Assembly (NCBI GenBank): GCA_905181615.1 | Contig: CAJIYH010000002.1 | Coordinates: 310,001 to 374,000 of the forward strand | From: an uncultured Flavobacteriaceae bacterium | GTDB taxonomy: Bacteria; Bacteroidota; Bacteroidia; Flavobacteriales; Flavobacteriaceae | Reading direction: 5' to 3' | DNA length: 64,000 nucleotides | Shown: one piece after another, positions 47,402 through 55,896 of the stretch | How positions within the stretch are numbered: the stretch's first letter is position 1 | How the letters are laid out: every line of letters begins with the position of its first letter | The notes under the pieces: model-generated | The model's input: the letters and a program-made list of their open reading frames with translations, nothing else | Told to the model about the DNA's origin: nothing | Database searches by the model: none | Program-made: the position numbers and the translations under genes

Positions 47402-47439
47402 CAAGTTACAAATTCTAGTTGAAATAAAATTGTAACTTG
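47402..47439. promoter_or_regulatory. Perfect 10-bp inverted repeat in the divergent spacer
   Basis: CAAGTTACAA and TTGTAACTTG are exact inverted copies separated by 18 bases. They lie in the 83-base spacer between the VPS10-like gene (start 47376) and the M20 peptidase gene (start 47460). The arrangement suits a regulator binding two half-sites and controlling both directions. A transcript hairpin upstream of 47460 is an alternative. Confidence 0.55.
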
Positions 47440-47459
47440 AAGATTCTAAATAAAAAAAC

Positions 47460-48890
47460 ATGAAAAAAATCAGCAAAGTAATTCTCTTATGTTTTATAAC
47501 ACTAGGAATTCAGGGAGTTCAATCTCAATCGAAATCAAAAATCAAAAAAGAAATTATTAAATCAGTTGATGCGCATCAAGACGCTATGATTGAGGTTAGT
47601 GATGCCATTTGGGAAGCTGCAGAAACTTCTCTTCAAGAATTTAAGTCCTCAGTATATTTAATGAATTTTGCCGAGCAAAACGGGTTTACAGTTGAAAAAG
47701 GTGTCGCTGGAATTCCAACAGCCTTTTCAGCAACTTATGGAACAGGTAAACCTGTAATCGGTATTCTAGGCGAGTTTGATGCTAATGCTGGAATATCTCA
47801 AAAAAAACAACCAATTCGAGAAGCTCGAGTTCCCGGAGGAGCAGGCCACGGATGTGGACATAACTTATTCGGAACTGCAAGTCTTGGTGCAGCCATATCT
47901 ATTAAAGAACAAATTGAAAAGGGAACTTTAAAAGGAACCATTGTTTTTTATGGAACTCCCGCTGAAGAAACCATTTTCGCTAAAGTGTGGATGGCTCGCG
48001 AAGGGCTGTTTGATAAACTAGATGTTTGTATGGATTGGCACCCTGGGGATGGAATTGAGGCTGTAACTCAGAGTAGTAAAGCTTTGGTCGACTTCAGAGT
48101 TAAGTTTTATGGCAGCTCTTCTCATGCTTCCTCTGATCCATGGAATGGTAAAAGTGCTGTAGATGCTATGGAACTTTTTACAACAGGATTGAATTATTAC
48201 AGAGAACATATTAAACCAACAGCCCGAATTCATTACGATATTGAAAAAGCAGGTGATGTTGTAAACGTAGTTCCCGATTATGCTCAAATATGGACCCGTT
48301 TACGTGAGAACGACAGACCAAATGTTGATATATTATATGAGCGAGCTAAGAAAATTGCAGAAGGAGCAGCACTTATGGCAGGTGTCCGTCATGAAATTCA
48401 ATTAATATCAGGAATTTATGAAATCCAAGTTAATAGAACAGGTGCTGAGGTTATGCAAAAAAATATTGAATCCTTAGGACCAATAATCTATTCGGACGAT
48501 GAGGTTTCTTATGCCAACACAATTTTAAAAGAAACAGGAAAACCCCTCAAAGGTTTGGATGGCGGAATATATCCGTTACGACCATCATTCCCTGCACAGG
48601 GAGGATCAACAGATGTTGGTGATGTAAGTCAGTTAGTGCCAACCATTCGAATGTCAGCAACGGTTGCATCTAATGGAGGCCCATGGCACTCATGGGCAGT
48701 TGTAGCCTGTACAGGAATGTCTATAGGCCACAAAGGGATGTTTTATGCTTCCAAAGCCTTAGGGATGACTATGGTTGATTTGTTTACAGATCCAAAATTA
48801 GTTGCTCGTGTTAAAGAAGACTTTAAAAATAACCGAACCAACCCATCTTATGAACCTAGAATCCCAACGGGTCCACCGCAATTAAACTAA
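47460..48890 (+). CDS. Secreted M20-family amidohydrolase (AbgB-like)
   Basis: 476 residues with a signal peptide (about 1-23). M20 metal ligands occur in GILGEFDANAG, GHGCGHNLFG (about 137) and GTPAEETIFA (about 172). The SSSHASSDPWNGKSA segment is the dimerisation/lid region. The overall pattern is closest to the aminobenzoyl-glutamate hydrolase subunit B group, which cleaves amide-linked amino acids. It is followed by an M24 peptidase gene after eight bases, so the pair probably degrades peptides or acyl-amino acids outside the cytoplasm. Confidence 0.9.
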   Translation: MKKISKVILLCFITLGIQGVQSQSKSKIKKEIIKSVDAHQDAMIEVSDAIWEAAETSLQEFKSSVYLMNFAEQNGFTVEKGVAGIPTAFSATYGTGKPVIGILGEFDANAGISQKKQPIREARVPGGAGHGCGHNLFGTASLGAAISIKEQIEKGTLKGTIVFYGTPAEETIFAKVWMAREGLFDKLDVCMDWHPGDGIEAVTQSSKALVDFRVKFYGSSSHASSDPWNGKSAVDAMELFTTGLNYYREHIKPTARIHYDIEKAGDVVNVVPDYAQIWTRLRENDRPNVDILYERAKKIAEGAALMAGVRHEIQLISGIYEIQVNRTGAEVMQKNIESLGPIIYSDDEVSYANTILKETGKPLKGLDGGIYPLRPSFPAQGGSTDVGDVSQLVPTIRMSATVASNGGPWHSWAVVACTGMSIGHKGMFYASKALGMTMVDLFTDPKLVARVKEDFKNNRTNPSYEPRIPTGPPQLN

Positions 48891-48898
48891 GTTGTCTT

Positions 48899-50206
48899 AT
48901 GAAAAAAATAATATATTTAATGCTTCTGTTACCTATTATGGGGATTGGACAGCAAATCCTTCCACTTAAGGAACGGGCTACAATCATTGATGAAATTCAA
49001 AAAGATCGTTTAGAAAACCTGCTACCTAAGCTGATGGACGAAACGGGAATTGATTTGTGGGTTTTGATAACTCGTGAGTATAATGAAGATCCAATCATAA
49101 AAACACTTTTACCTCCAACCTGGCTGAATGCTAGGAGGCAAACTATTCTTGTTTTTTCAAAGAATAAAAATTCTGAAGGAATTACTTCTGCTGCTATTAC
49201 ACGGTATCCTTTTGGGACGCTAATTCCTTCAATTTGGGATAAAGAAAAGCAACCCAATCAATGGAAAGCTTTAGCTGATTATATAACTTCTCAAGACCCA
49301 AAAAGTATAGGAATTAATACTTCAAAAGCTTTTGCTCTTGCCGATGGTCTAGTAAAAACAGATTATGATGCATTGATGAATGTTTTGCCTGAGACCTATA
49401 AAAAAAGAGTTGTTTCGTCTGAGAAACTTGCAGTTGGATGGGTTGAAACCCGTACAGCAAAAGAAATGGAGCAATATGAAGACCTTGTTGCAATAACTCA
49501 TGAAATAATTGCAGAAGCATTTTCTACAAAGGTTATTGAACCAGGGGTTACCACAACAGATGATATTGTTTGGTGGTTAAGAGAACAAGTTTTGAGCTTA
49601 GGCTTAAAGACTTGGTTTCACCCAACTGTTGATGTTCAGAGAGCAGACAAAAGTGATCTATATGCTTTCGATAACAAGTCTAAATATGATATTATTCAGC
49701 CAGGAGATTTAGTTCATTGTGATTTTGGAATTAGCTATTTAACTCTTAATACTGATTGTCAAGAGCTTGCTTATGTTTTAAAACCGGGCGAAACCCAAGC
49801 ACCAGATTTTTTGGTCAATGCACTAGCTCAGGGAAATCGAGTTCAAGATATATTTACCTCTAATTTTAAAGAAGGAATCACAGGAAACGAAATACTAAAA
49901 ATCTCCTTAAAACAAGGAAGGGAAGAAGGACTTCGACCTCAAATATACACTCATCCATTAGGAACTTTTGGTCATTCAGCTGGTACTACTTTAGGTATGT
50001 GGGATTCTCAAAATGGAGTTCCGGTAACTGGAGATTATCCGTTGCATGTTAATACTTCTTACGCAATAGAATTGAATACAACAGTATTCATTCCAAATTG
50101 GAATAAAGACATTAGAATAATGTTAGAAGAAGCTGGTTTTTTCGGAGAAGATGGATTTCGTTACGTTAATAAAAGACAAGAAAAACTACTCTTGATAGGG
50201 AAATAA
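48899..50206 (+). CDS. Secreted M24-family Xaa-Pro-type peptidase
   Basis: 435 residues with a signal peptide (about 1-19). The C-terminal pita-bread fold shows the expected ligands: Asp in LVHCDFGISYLTLNTD (two Asp), His in HPLGTFGHSAGTTLG, Glu in YAIELNTTVF and Glu in IMLEEAGFF. The N-terminal domain (about 20-180) is the creatinase-like part. Members remove the residue before proline from peptides. Co-transcribed with the M20 enzyme. A weak hairpin (50235-50259) follows the stop. Confidence 0.9.
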   Translation: MKKIIYLMLLLPIMGIGQQILPLKERATIIDEIQKDRLENLLPKLMDETGIDLWVLITREYNEDPIIKTLLPPTWLNARRQTILVFSKNKNSEGITSAAITRYPFGTLIPSIWDKEKQPNQWKALADYITSQDPKSIGINTSKAFALADGLVKTDYDALMNVLPETYKKRVVSSEKLAVGWVETRTAKEMEQYEDLVAITHEIIAEAFSTKVIEPGVTTTDDIVWWLREQVLSLGLKTWFHPTVDVQRADKSDLYAFDNKSKYDIIQPGDLVHCDFGISYLTLNTDCQELAYVLKPGETQAPDFLVNALAQGNRVQDIFTSNFKEGITGNEILKISLKQGREEGLRPQIYTHPLGTFGHSAGTTLGMWDSQNGVPVTGDYPLHVNTSYAIELNTTVFIPNWNKDIRIMLEEAGFFGEDGFRYVNKRQEKLLLIGK

Positions 50207-50355
50207 AAAAATTGCTTTAGCGGTCTTTAAGTATAGTAAGTATTGAATTATTACTTACTTTTGTCCTGCAGGGCTTCACACCCTGGCTTCATTAAAAGGG
50301 TAGTTGGGCTATGGTTGGCTTTTTCTATCCTTTTTTTATTAAATTAATTAAGTTT

Positions 50356-50781
50356 ATGGTTAAGAATAAATTGCACATACGCATAGCTTCGCTTTTTGAA
50401 TTGCAAAAACAAGGAAAAGAATTAAGCTTAGATCAAGAGTTTTTAATTGCTGCGGTCCTTGATAATCAACAAAAGAAATTTGCTGAAATTAGTGAAAAGG
50501 CCTACGCCCTTGGTGATGGCTTTACTTTTAAGATGTTGTCCTATGTTTGGGATTATATGCGAAATTCTTTAGGGAAAGGCTATGAAACAGCATTTTCTAT
50601 TCGTGTGGAAGATATGATTATTGAGCGTTTTGATGGGGATTACGATATGGCCTATTACGCAGAAGAAGAGGTTGAAGATGAAATGGATACTCAGATTAAG
50701 AACAGCTCAGGTGTTTTGTATGAAGCGTATAAAAAAGAATTGGTAAAAATTTTAACTCATTATTTTAATCAACCTATCTAA
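50356..50781 (+). CDS. Uncharacterised small cytoplasmic protein
   Basis: 141 residues from ATG 50356 (MVKNKLHIRIASLFEL); an upstream in-frame ATG at 50311 would add a hydrophobic stretch and is less likely. It is helical and acidic, with YVWDYMRNSLGKGYETAF and a strongly acidic middle (AEEEVEDEMDTQ). No family recognised. A TACTTTTG box at 50256-50263 and a small hairpin (CAGGG / CCCTG at about 50269-50285) lie in the leader. The next gene follows 12 bases later, so the two may work together. Confidence 0.7.
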   Translation: MVKNKLHIRIASLFELQKQGKELSLDQEFLIAAVLDNQQKKFAEISEKAYALGDGFTFKMLSYVWDYMRNSLGKGYETAFSIRVEDMIIERFDGDYDMAYYAEEEVEDEMDTQIKNSSGVLYEAYKKELVKILTHYFNQPI

Positions 50782-50793
50782 TATCCTAAGGTT

Positions 50794-51165
50794 ATGAGCA
50801 GTCAAAAAGAAATAACAGGAAAGGCAGTAAAGCGTATTTTATTACAAGAAGAGTTCTTGATTAATGGAATGCCTATTGCAACTTTTGAACGCGATGAATT
50901 TGGTTCTATTGTCCGAGGCATAAACATCAAAACAAACCAACCGGATCACCTTTATCTTGAGCTTCCGGCGCTCGAAGATATCATTCTTAGTTTTTTGAGA
51001 GGACATTATAAAAATCAGCGTAATGACCTATCTAACAAAAAGAAAAAGAATGTGTCAACCAAAAAAATAAAACCTCAAGAGCGAAGAGCTAAAGAGGCAG
51101 AAAGATTTAAGGAAGAGCGTCACAAAAATAAGCATCACAGTAAAAAGGTTAGAAAAAAAAGCTAA
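50794..51165 (+). CDS. Uncharacterised protein with very basic C-terminal tail
   Basis: 123 residues. The N-terminal part (about 1-72) is a compact beta/alpha segment (EEFLINGMPIATFERDEFGS, LPALEDIILSFLRGHY). From about 75 it is Lys/Arg-rich (KKKKNVSTKKIKPQERRAKE, then HKNKHHSKKVRKKS). The tail suggests nucleic-acid or ribosome binding, which is inference. No family recognised. Its stop overlaps the convergent GreA/B-like gene by four bases. Confidence 0.7.
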   Translation: MSSQKEITGKAVKRILLQEEFLINGMPIATFERDEFGSIVRGINIKTNQPDHLYLELPALEDIILSFLRGHYKNQRNDLSNKKKKNVSTKKIKPQERRAKEAERFKEERHKNKHHSKKVRKKS

Positions 51166-51608
51166 AAAACTTCTAAAATCAGGCTTGTTGTATTGTTGAA
51201 AATTATTTGATCACCAACTTTTTTCCCTAAGAGTAATTTACCTATTGGACTTTGAGCCGAAATACAGTAATATATTTTAGATTTAATTATACATTCTCTT
51301 ACTGGAAAAGAAATATAGTAATTAGATTGGTTTGTTGTAACAACAGACCCTAGTTTTACATACTCGGAATTTATATGATTTTCAAGGTGTATTAAGTGTT
51401 TTTGATGCAGTTCAAATTTCTTAATTTGTTCTCCAAGCTTTTCTCTTTCAAGTTGAATCATTGCCCTGCCAGTTTCATGTTTATCACCAGCGGAACTTTT
51501 ACTTTCTGATTCTAATGCAAGTAATATTTCTGCTTTTCTATTTTCAAAACCGTTTAAAATTTCGACAATATAGCTTCTGCAATGTGATAAGAGTTTTTGT
51601 TGTATCAT
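51162..51608 (-). CDS. GreA/GreB-family-like protein
   Basis: 148 residues. The N-terminal part is a coiled coil with the conserved SKSSAGDKHETGRAMIQLE segment seen in a small Bacteroidota GreA/B-related family. The C-terminal beta domain ends SPIGKLLLGKKVGDQIIF, the FKBP-like GreA C-terminal motif. GreA proteins rescue backtracked RNA polymerase; this shorter form may have another target. The gene follows the two-HTH regulator by 27 bases. Confidence 0.82.
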   Translation of the reverse strand: MIQQKLLSHCRSYIVEILNGFENRKAEILLALESESKSSAGDKHETGRAMIQLEREKLGEQIKKFELHQKHLIHLENHINSEYVKLGSVVTTNQSNYYISFPVRECIIKSKIYYCISAQSPIGKLLLGKKVGDQIIFNNTTSLILEVF

Positions 51609-51635
51609 AAAAGAGTATTAAGCTAATTTAAGCTT

Positions 51636-52091
51636 TTAACTCTCTCCTTTTAATACCCATCTGAAAGGTACATCTGGATAAGCTTTATTTATTTTATAAG
51701 CTAGTTTAACTTTAATGTTACTTTTCTCATTCAAAATTGAATTGATCTGATTCGAATTAGATAAGCCTAATGATTTGCTGAATTCAATTTTAGAGAGTTT
51801 AAAGCGTTTAAGTAACTCATTCATTCGATCAGAACAGGAAGTATCTATAGCTCTTTTAGGATCTTTTTCTAGAAGATGGAAGAAATTAACAATGGTAATT
51901 TCATGAATATTCAAAATTCGATTCAAACTTTTTAAAGTAAAATTAGTTCCTTTTTCCATCTTAAAATACTGAATTCTACTTAGTTTGTTCTTGTCAGCGA
52001 ATACTTCATAGCTTGAAAATCCAGCTTCTAAGCGTAATTTTTTTATATGTAAACCAATATTTTGTTGAAGGGCAACTAGTTCAATCTCCAT
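51636..52091 (-). CDS. XRE-family regulator with two helix-turn-helix-like regions
   Basis: 151 residues. Residues about 10-75 form an XRE helix-turn-helix (IGLHIKKLRLEAGFSSYEVF ... SRIQYFKMEKGTNF). Residues about 88-150 look like a second one (MNELLKRFKLSKIEFSKSLG ... NSILNEKSNIKVKLAYKINK). Such proteins bind DNA as repressors. A (TAAG)4 tract lies 25 bases upstream of the start and a short dyad at 52148-52160. No phage genes are nearby, so this is more likely a chromosomal regulator, perhaps of glycerate kinase or itself. Confidence 0.8.
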   Translation of the reverse strand: MEIELVALQQNIGLHIKKLRLEAGFSSYEVFADKNKLSRIQYFKMEKGTNFTLKSLNRILNIHEITIVNFFHLLEKDPKRAIDTSCSDRMNELLKRFKLSKIEFSKSLGLSNSNQINSILNEKSNIKVKLAYKINKAYPDVPFRWVLKGES

Positions 52092-52397
52092 TAAAAAAAC
52101 ATTTTATTATAGATGTAGTAAGTAAGTAAGTAAGTCTACCCTAGAATACACATCACGTGTCATTAAAGCTCAATATACAAATAAATTCACCTTTTTTAGA
52201 TTTTTTTAGACATTTTGTTTTGTGTGATTTAAATTATTCAGCTTCTCTAAAATGTTAAACAAAAACAACTTTAAAGTGGTTAATTACGATTTAAATACAA
52301 TTTTCTCACTTGTTTTTTTAATTGATAAAAGACTGTTATTTTTAGAATATTTATTTTATTGTTACATTGAGCATGAGAATTTCAATTTTTTAGCTTT
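52092..52397. other. 306-base divergent spacer between the XRE regulator and glycerate kinase
   Basis: AT-rich and without a coding frame. It holds a (TAAG)4 tract at 52119-52134, a short dyad ACAC-N5-GTGT at 52148-52160, and long T-rich stretches. No clear -33/-7 pair was found for either gene; TATTTTTAG at about 52338 is a one-mismatch -7 candidate for glycerate kinase. Confidence 0.5.
52116..52135. repeat. (TAAG)4 microsatellite upstream of the XRE gene
   Basis: Four perfect TAAG units between 52119 and 52134, preceded by a related GTAG. The tract is 25-45 bases upstream of the regulator's start codon, within its leader or promoter. Slippage would change spacing without altering protein. 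Confidence 0.7.
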
Positions 52398-53534
52398 ATG
52401 CGTATATTGGTAATACCAGATTCATTTAAAGAGTGCTTGTCTGCGGAGAGGGTTTCTAAATCAATTACATCCGGTATTGATTTTGTTGATACTTCTGTTG
52501 ATGTAATACAATTTCCATTTTCTGATGGGGGAGAAGGTGCCCTTCCTGTACTTCAAAAACATGTTGCTCATAAACTTATAGAATGTGTCACCCAAGATGC
52601 TATGGGCAATCCAATTAAAGCATCATATTTAACTTTTAATGATCATAAAACAGCCTGGATAGAGCTCTCTAAAGCTTCTGGATTAGCTGATGTGCCTGTT
52701 GTAAAAAGAAACATTGCCTTAGCCTCTACTTTTGGTACAGGGCTTATGGTTAAGGATGCTATAAGCAAGGGCTGCACAGAAATCATACTAGGTGTTGGCG
52801 GTAGTGCCACTAATGATGGAGGTGCAGGAATTTTTCAAGCTTTAGGAGGAAACCTACAAGATAAATCGGGGAATGAACTTAATAAAGGGGGGAGTTTTTT
52901 AAGTGAATTACATTTAATAATAGCGCCCAAAAATTTAAATCATATTAAATGGAAAGTTGCTTTTGATGTTGATAGTCCCTTACTCGGGATAAATGGAGCT
53001 ACCGCTGTTTATGGTCCTCAAAAAGGAGCTTCACCAAAAGACATCGTTCTACTTGAACAAAGTTTAAATAATTTTTGTCGTTGTATAAGTCAGCAATTTG
53101 GAAGATCAATTGGAGCTTTGAAGGGTGGAGGAGCAGCTGGTGGATCAGCAGCTGGGATGTATGGATTTTTTAATGCAAATTTAGTTTCAGGATTTTCTTT
53201 ACTTGCCGAACTAGTTGCTTTGGAAAATGAAATTGAAAAAGCAGATTTAATTTTTACTGCTGAAGGAAAAATTGACCAACAATCAATCAATGGAAAATTA
53301 ACAGGAGAAGTGGCTCGATTAGGCAAGAAATATAAAGTGCCTGTTATTGGGATTGGAGGTTCTGTTGAAGTGCCATTTGAAAGTTTTATTAAGCACGGAT
53401 TTTTAGACTTATTGAGTATTCAGACTAAGGGTATGTCTCTCGAATATTCAAAACAAAATGCCTCCGAACTTATAAAGAATGCTACAAGTAATCTATTCAG
53501 TTCCTTTGTAAATGAATTGAAGAAAGTAAAGTAG
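52398..53534 (+). CDS. Glycerate kinase (GlxK/GarK family)
   Basis: 378 residues. Begins MRILVIPDSFKECLSAERVS, with FPFSDGGEGALPVL and TEIILGVGGSATNDGGAGIF, all family signatures, and a Gly-rich GGGAAGGSAAGMYGF segment (about 240). ATP-dependent phosphorylation of D-glycerate to 2-phosphoglycerate, feeding glycolysis. Its neighbour manA is also a sugar-phosphate enzyme and follows by 48 bases. Length is normal. Confidence 0.93.
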   Translation: MRILVIPDSFKECLSAERVSKSITSGIDFVDTSVDVIQFPFSDGGEGALPVLQKHVAHKLIECVTQDAMGNPIKASYLTFNDHKTAWIELSKASGLADVPVVKRNIALASTFGTGLMVKDAISKGCTEIILGVGGSATNDGGAGIFQALGGNLQDKSGNELNKGGSFLSELHLIIAPKNLNHIKWKVAFDVDSPLLGINGATAVYGPQKGASPKDIVLLEQSLNNFCRCISQQFGRSIGALKGGGAAGGSAAGMYGFFNANLVSGFSLLAELVALENEIEKADLIFTAEGKIDQQSINGKLTGEVARLGKKYKVPVIGIGGSVEVPFESFIKHGFLDLLSIQTKGMSLEYSKQNASELIKNATSNLFSSFVNELKKVK

Positions 53535-53582
53535 GTTCACCCTAGAATTAATATCTTTAATGCAGCTTTTAAAGAATCATTT

Positions 53583-54554
53583 ATGACTTCATTCTATCCG
53601 CTTTTTTTCACTCCACAATATCAATACCGAATGTGGGGTGGAGAAAAATTAAAATCTTTTTTGGGACGAACATATAAAGGTCAAAATAAAGGAGAGTCAT
53701 GGGAAGTATCAGCATTAAAAGGTTTTGAATCTAAAGTAACCTCTGGTTTATATAAGGGAAAAACTCTTCCACAATTGATTAAGGAATCTCCCGTAGCTGT
53801 TTTGGGTAAAAAAGTACACGAAAAATTTGGTACAACCTTTCCACTTTTAATAAAATTTATTGATGCAAAAAGGCCACTTTCTGTTCAAGTTCATCCAAAC
53901 GATTTTCTAGCAAAGGAACGCCATGATTCTTATGGAAAAAATGAAATGTGGTATGTGTTAGATGCTGAACCAGAAGCTGAATTAATCATAGGTTTTAAAA
54001 AAGAAGTAGATGTAAGTATTTTCAACCAGCTGCTTGATGAGAACCGAGTGGAAGAGATTTTACATAAGGAAAAAGTTAGTTCAGGAGATGTAGTATACAT
54101 ACCCACAGGCAGAGTTCATGCAATTGGTGGTGGCGTTATATTAGCAGAAATACAGCAATCGTCTGATGTAACTTATCGAGTTTATGACTATAATCGTGTA
54201 GACTATAAAACAGGTAATACCAGACAGTTACATACCGAATTAGCTCTCGATGCGCTTGATTTTTCTATTCAAGAAGAAATTAAAACGTCCTATTCTAAAG
54301 TACTCAATCATGTAAATCCTTTGATTAAAACACCTTATTTCACAACTAATTTTGTTTCAATCGATGGAGTATTAGAAAGAAGATATAACGCCAACGAATC
54401 TTTCAGAATTTTAATTTGTATTAAGGGAAATTTGGAAATTAATTTTGACGAAAAGAAATATTCATTTCCACTAGGTCAGACTGTTTTTATTCCAGCTGTT
54501 ATCGAAAAAATTGAGATTAAAGGTCAAGGTGCTTACCTTGAAGTATCTCTGTGA
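53583..54554 (+). CDS. manA: Mannose-6-phosphate isomerase, class I
   Basis: 323 residues. YRMWGGEKLKSFLGR near the start, zinc ligands in LSVQVHPND (about 97) and KNEMWYVLDAEP, and the active-site region PTGRVHAIGGGVILAEIQQS (about 175). This is the short class I form found in Firmicutes and Bacteroidota. It interconverts mannose-6-phosphate and fructose-6-phosphate. A strong bidirectional terminator follows. Confidence 0.95.
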   Translation: MTSFYPLFFTPQYQYRMWGGEKLKSFLGRTYKGQNKGESWEVSALKGFESKVTSGLYKGKTLPQLIKESPVAVLGKKVHEKFGTTFPLLIKFIDAKRPLSVQVHPNDFLAKERHDSYGKNEMWYVLDAEPEAELIIGFKKEVDVSIFNQLLDENRVEEILHKEKVSSGDVVYIPTGRVHAIGGGVILAEIQQSSDVTYRVYDYNRVDYKTGNTRQLHTELALDALDFSIQEEIKTSYSKVLNHVNPLIKTPYFTTNFVSIDGVLERRYNANESFRILICIKGNLEINFDEKKYSFPLGQTVFIPAVIEKIEIKGQGAYLEVSL

Positions 54555-54566
54555 ATTATTAATCCA

Positions 54567-54593
54567 AAAAAAGCCCTTTTTAAAAGGGCTTTT
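54567..54593. terminator. Terminator after manA
   Basis: AAAAGCCCTTTT and AAAAGGGCTTTT form a long stem with a minimal loop, GC core GCCC/GGGC, with T-rich flanks on both sides. It serves manA, and the convergent small-protein gene ends inside it (stop at 54580). Confidence 0.85.
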
Positions 54594-54858
54594 GAATATT
54601 AGAAACAGTTTTTATTTTTCTTTCTTTATAACCTTTACTTTTATTTTTTTTCTCTCCATTCTTTCCAGGTTCTGTATTAATAGCTAGATCCATATCTTTC
54701 ATATCAGCCCCATCGAGATGTTTCATAAGCATCATTGGCATAGCTGGACAAGATTGATAGTGACTTCCTGCTCCTTGTTTTACTAGAATAAAATCAAGAA
54801 GTCCAAAGATTACAGCGATCAGTGTAAAAGCAAACCAATTTTTGTTTAAAGTTTCCAA
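54580..54858 (-). CDS. Small single-pass membrane protein, Met/His/Cys-rich after the membrane segment
   Basis: 92 residues from a TTG start (no ATG is available upstream). Hydrophobic segment at about 8-26 (WFAFTLIAVIFGLLDFILV), then SHYQSCPAMPMMLMKHLDGA, a stretch dense in Cys, Met and His, then a Lys-rich tail. The Met/His/Cys cluster could bind copper; this is a guess. No family recognised. It is alone, convergent with manA and downstream of the Bax-inhibitor-like gene. The gene is credible because of the clear membrane segment, but the start is uncertain. Confidence 0.6.
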   Translation of the reverse strand: METLNKNWFAFTLIAVIFGLLDFILVKQGAGSHYQSCPAMPMMLMKHLDGADMKDMDLAINTEPGKNGEKKNKSKGYKERKIKTVSNIQKPF

Positions 54859-55075
54859 AATATTTTATTTTATATATATTAAATAACTATAAAAATCATG
54901 TTAAATGCCTAAGTTGCTTTTTATCGCATTTAATTAGTATTAAACAAAATGAAAACCCCTTGTTTTTTATGGATTAAAACTGGTGCATGTGAACATTCGT
55001 TATTAGTTAGAAGAAAAATCACATATTTCACTTACATTTGTTCTGTAAATATGGTGCCAAACCACTTTACATAAT

Positions 55076-55110
55076 TAAAAGCAGAACTTTTTCCGGAGTT
55101 CTGCTTTTTT
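55076..55110. terminator. Terminator of the Bax-inhibitor-like gene
   Basis: GCAGAACT (55081-55088) and AGTTCTGC (55097-55104) with flanking A/T pairs form a stem of 8 to 11 bp with a TTTTCCGG loop. T runs exist on both strands. It lies 19 bases beyond the end of the minus-strand gene. No plus-strand gene precedes it; a small RNA ending here cannot be excluded. Confidence 0.85.
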
Positions 55111-55128
55111 CATTTAATAAGGATTAGG

Positions 55129-55866
55129 TTATTTTCTAGAGTTTAACTTTGCTAGTAACCTTAAAATTTCTAAGTAAAGCCAAATTAAAGTAACCAGTAA
55201 TCCAAAAGCGCCATACCATTCCATGTATTTTGGAGCCCCTTTCTCAGCCCCTTCTTCAATAAAATCAAAGTCTAAAACCAAATTTAAGGCTGCAATTACT
55301 ATAACAACTAAACTAAAACCGATACTCATCATCGAAGAATTGTTAATACTCATAACGCCCATTCCTGACCCAAAAAATCCCATTGCAAAATTAATTAAAT
55401 ACACTATCGCAATACCACCGGTAGCAGCTGCAATTCCGAGTTTAAAGTTTTCGCTTGGTTTTATTAAACCAGATCTATATGCCATTAACAAAGAAAGAAG
55501 TATTCCAATAGTAAGACATATGGCATTTAAAACAATACCATCGTACATTTTGCTATACATAAAGGAAATCCCTCCTAATAATCCACCTTCTAAAATCGCA
55601 TAAATAGGTACTGTTATTGGAGCCCATTTCTTTTTGAAGATTGTTATTAGAGCAACAATAAAACCTCCGACCCCACAAGAAATTAACATGATAGGACTCA
55701 TTGCTTCGAAGCTTAAATAACCAGTACCAACTAGTAAAAAAAGACTGATAGCCGTTTTGTTGACTGTTCCTTCAATTGTCATTTGTTTTGTAGTATTATC
55801 TGCACTATTAAATGTGCTATTAGATAAAACTGGGTTTCCAGATCTAAGGGAGAGGTGTCTACTCAT
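55129..55866 (-). CDS. Bax inhibitor-1/YccA-family membrane protein
   Basis: 245 residues. A soluble N-terminus of about 38 residues (LSLRSGNPVLSNSTF is typical of this subfamily) is followed by seven hydrophobic segments. LNLVLDFDFIEEGAEKGAPKYMEWYGAFGL near the C-terminus, with its paired Asp residues, is characteristic. Related proteins are pH-dependent calcium channels; the bacterial role is uncertain. The gene follows the crotonase gene by 30 bases and ends at a strong terminator. Confidence 0.92.
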   Translation of the reverse strand: MSRHLSLRSGNPVLSNSTFNSADNTTKQMTIEGTVNKTAISLFLLVGTGYLSFEAMSPIMLISCGVGGFIVALITIFKKKWAPITVPIYAILEGGLLGGISFMYSKMYDGIVLNAICLTIGILLSLLMAYRSGLIKPSENFKLGIAAATGGIAIVYLINFAMGFFGSGMGVMSINNSSMMSIGFSLVVIVIAALNLVLDFDFIEEGAEKGAPKYMEWYGAFGLLVTLIWLYLEILRLLAKLNSRK

Positions 55867-55896
55867 TTTTTTATTTTTAATATTACTTTATGCTAA

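Noticed and set aside
50235-50300. Possible tRNA or riboswitch before the gene at 50356
   Set aside because: Only two short hairpins are present; no cloverleaf or known aptamer core could be drawn.
51162-52091. Prophage or mobile-island remnant suggested by an XRE regulator
   Set aside because: No integrase, structural phage gene or attachment repeat nearby; the adjacent genes are ordinary chromosomal ones.
55021-55110. Possible small RNA ending at the hairpin 55081-55104
   Set aside because: The hairpin is adequately explained as terminator of the minus-strand Bax-inhibitor-like gene; no plus-strand promoter was found.
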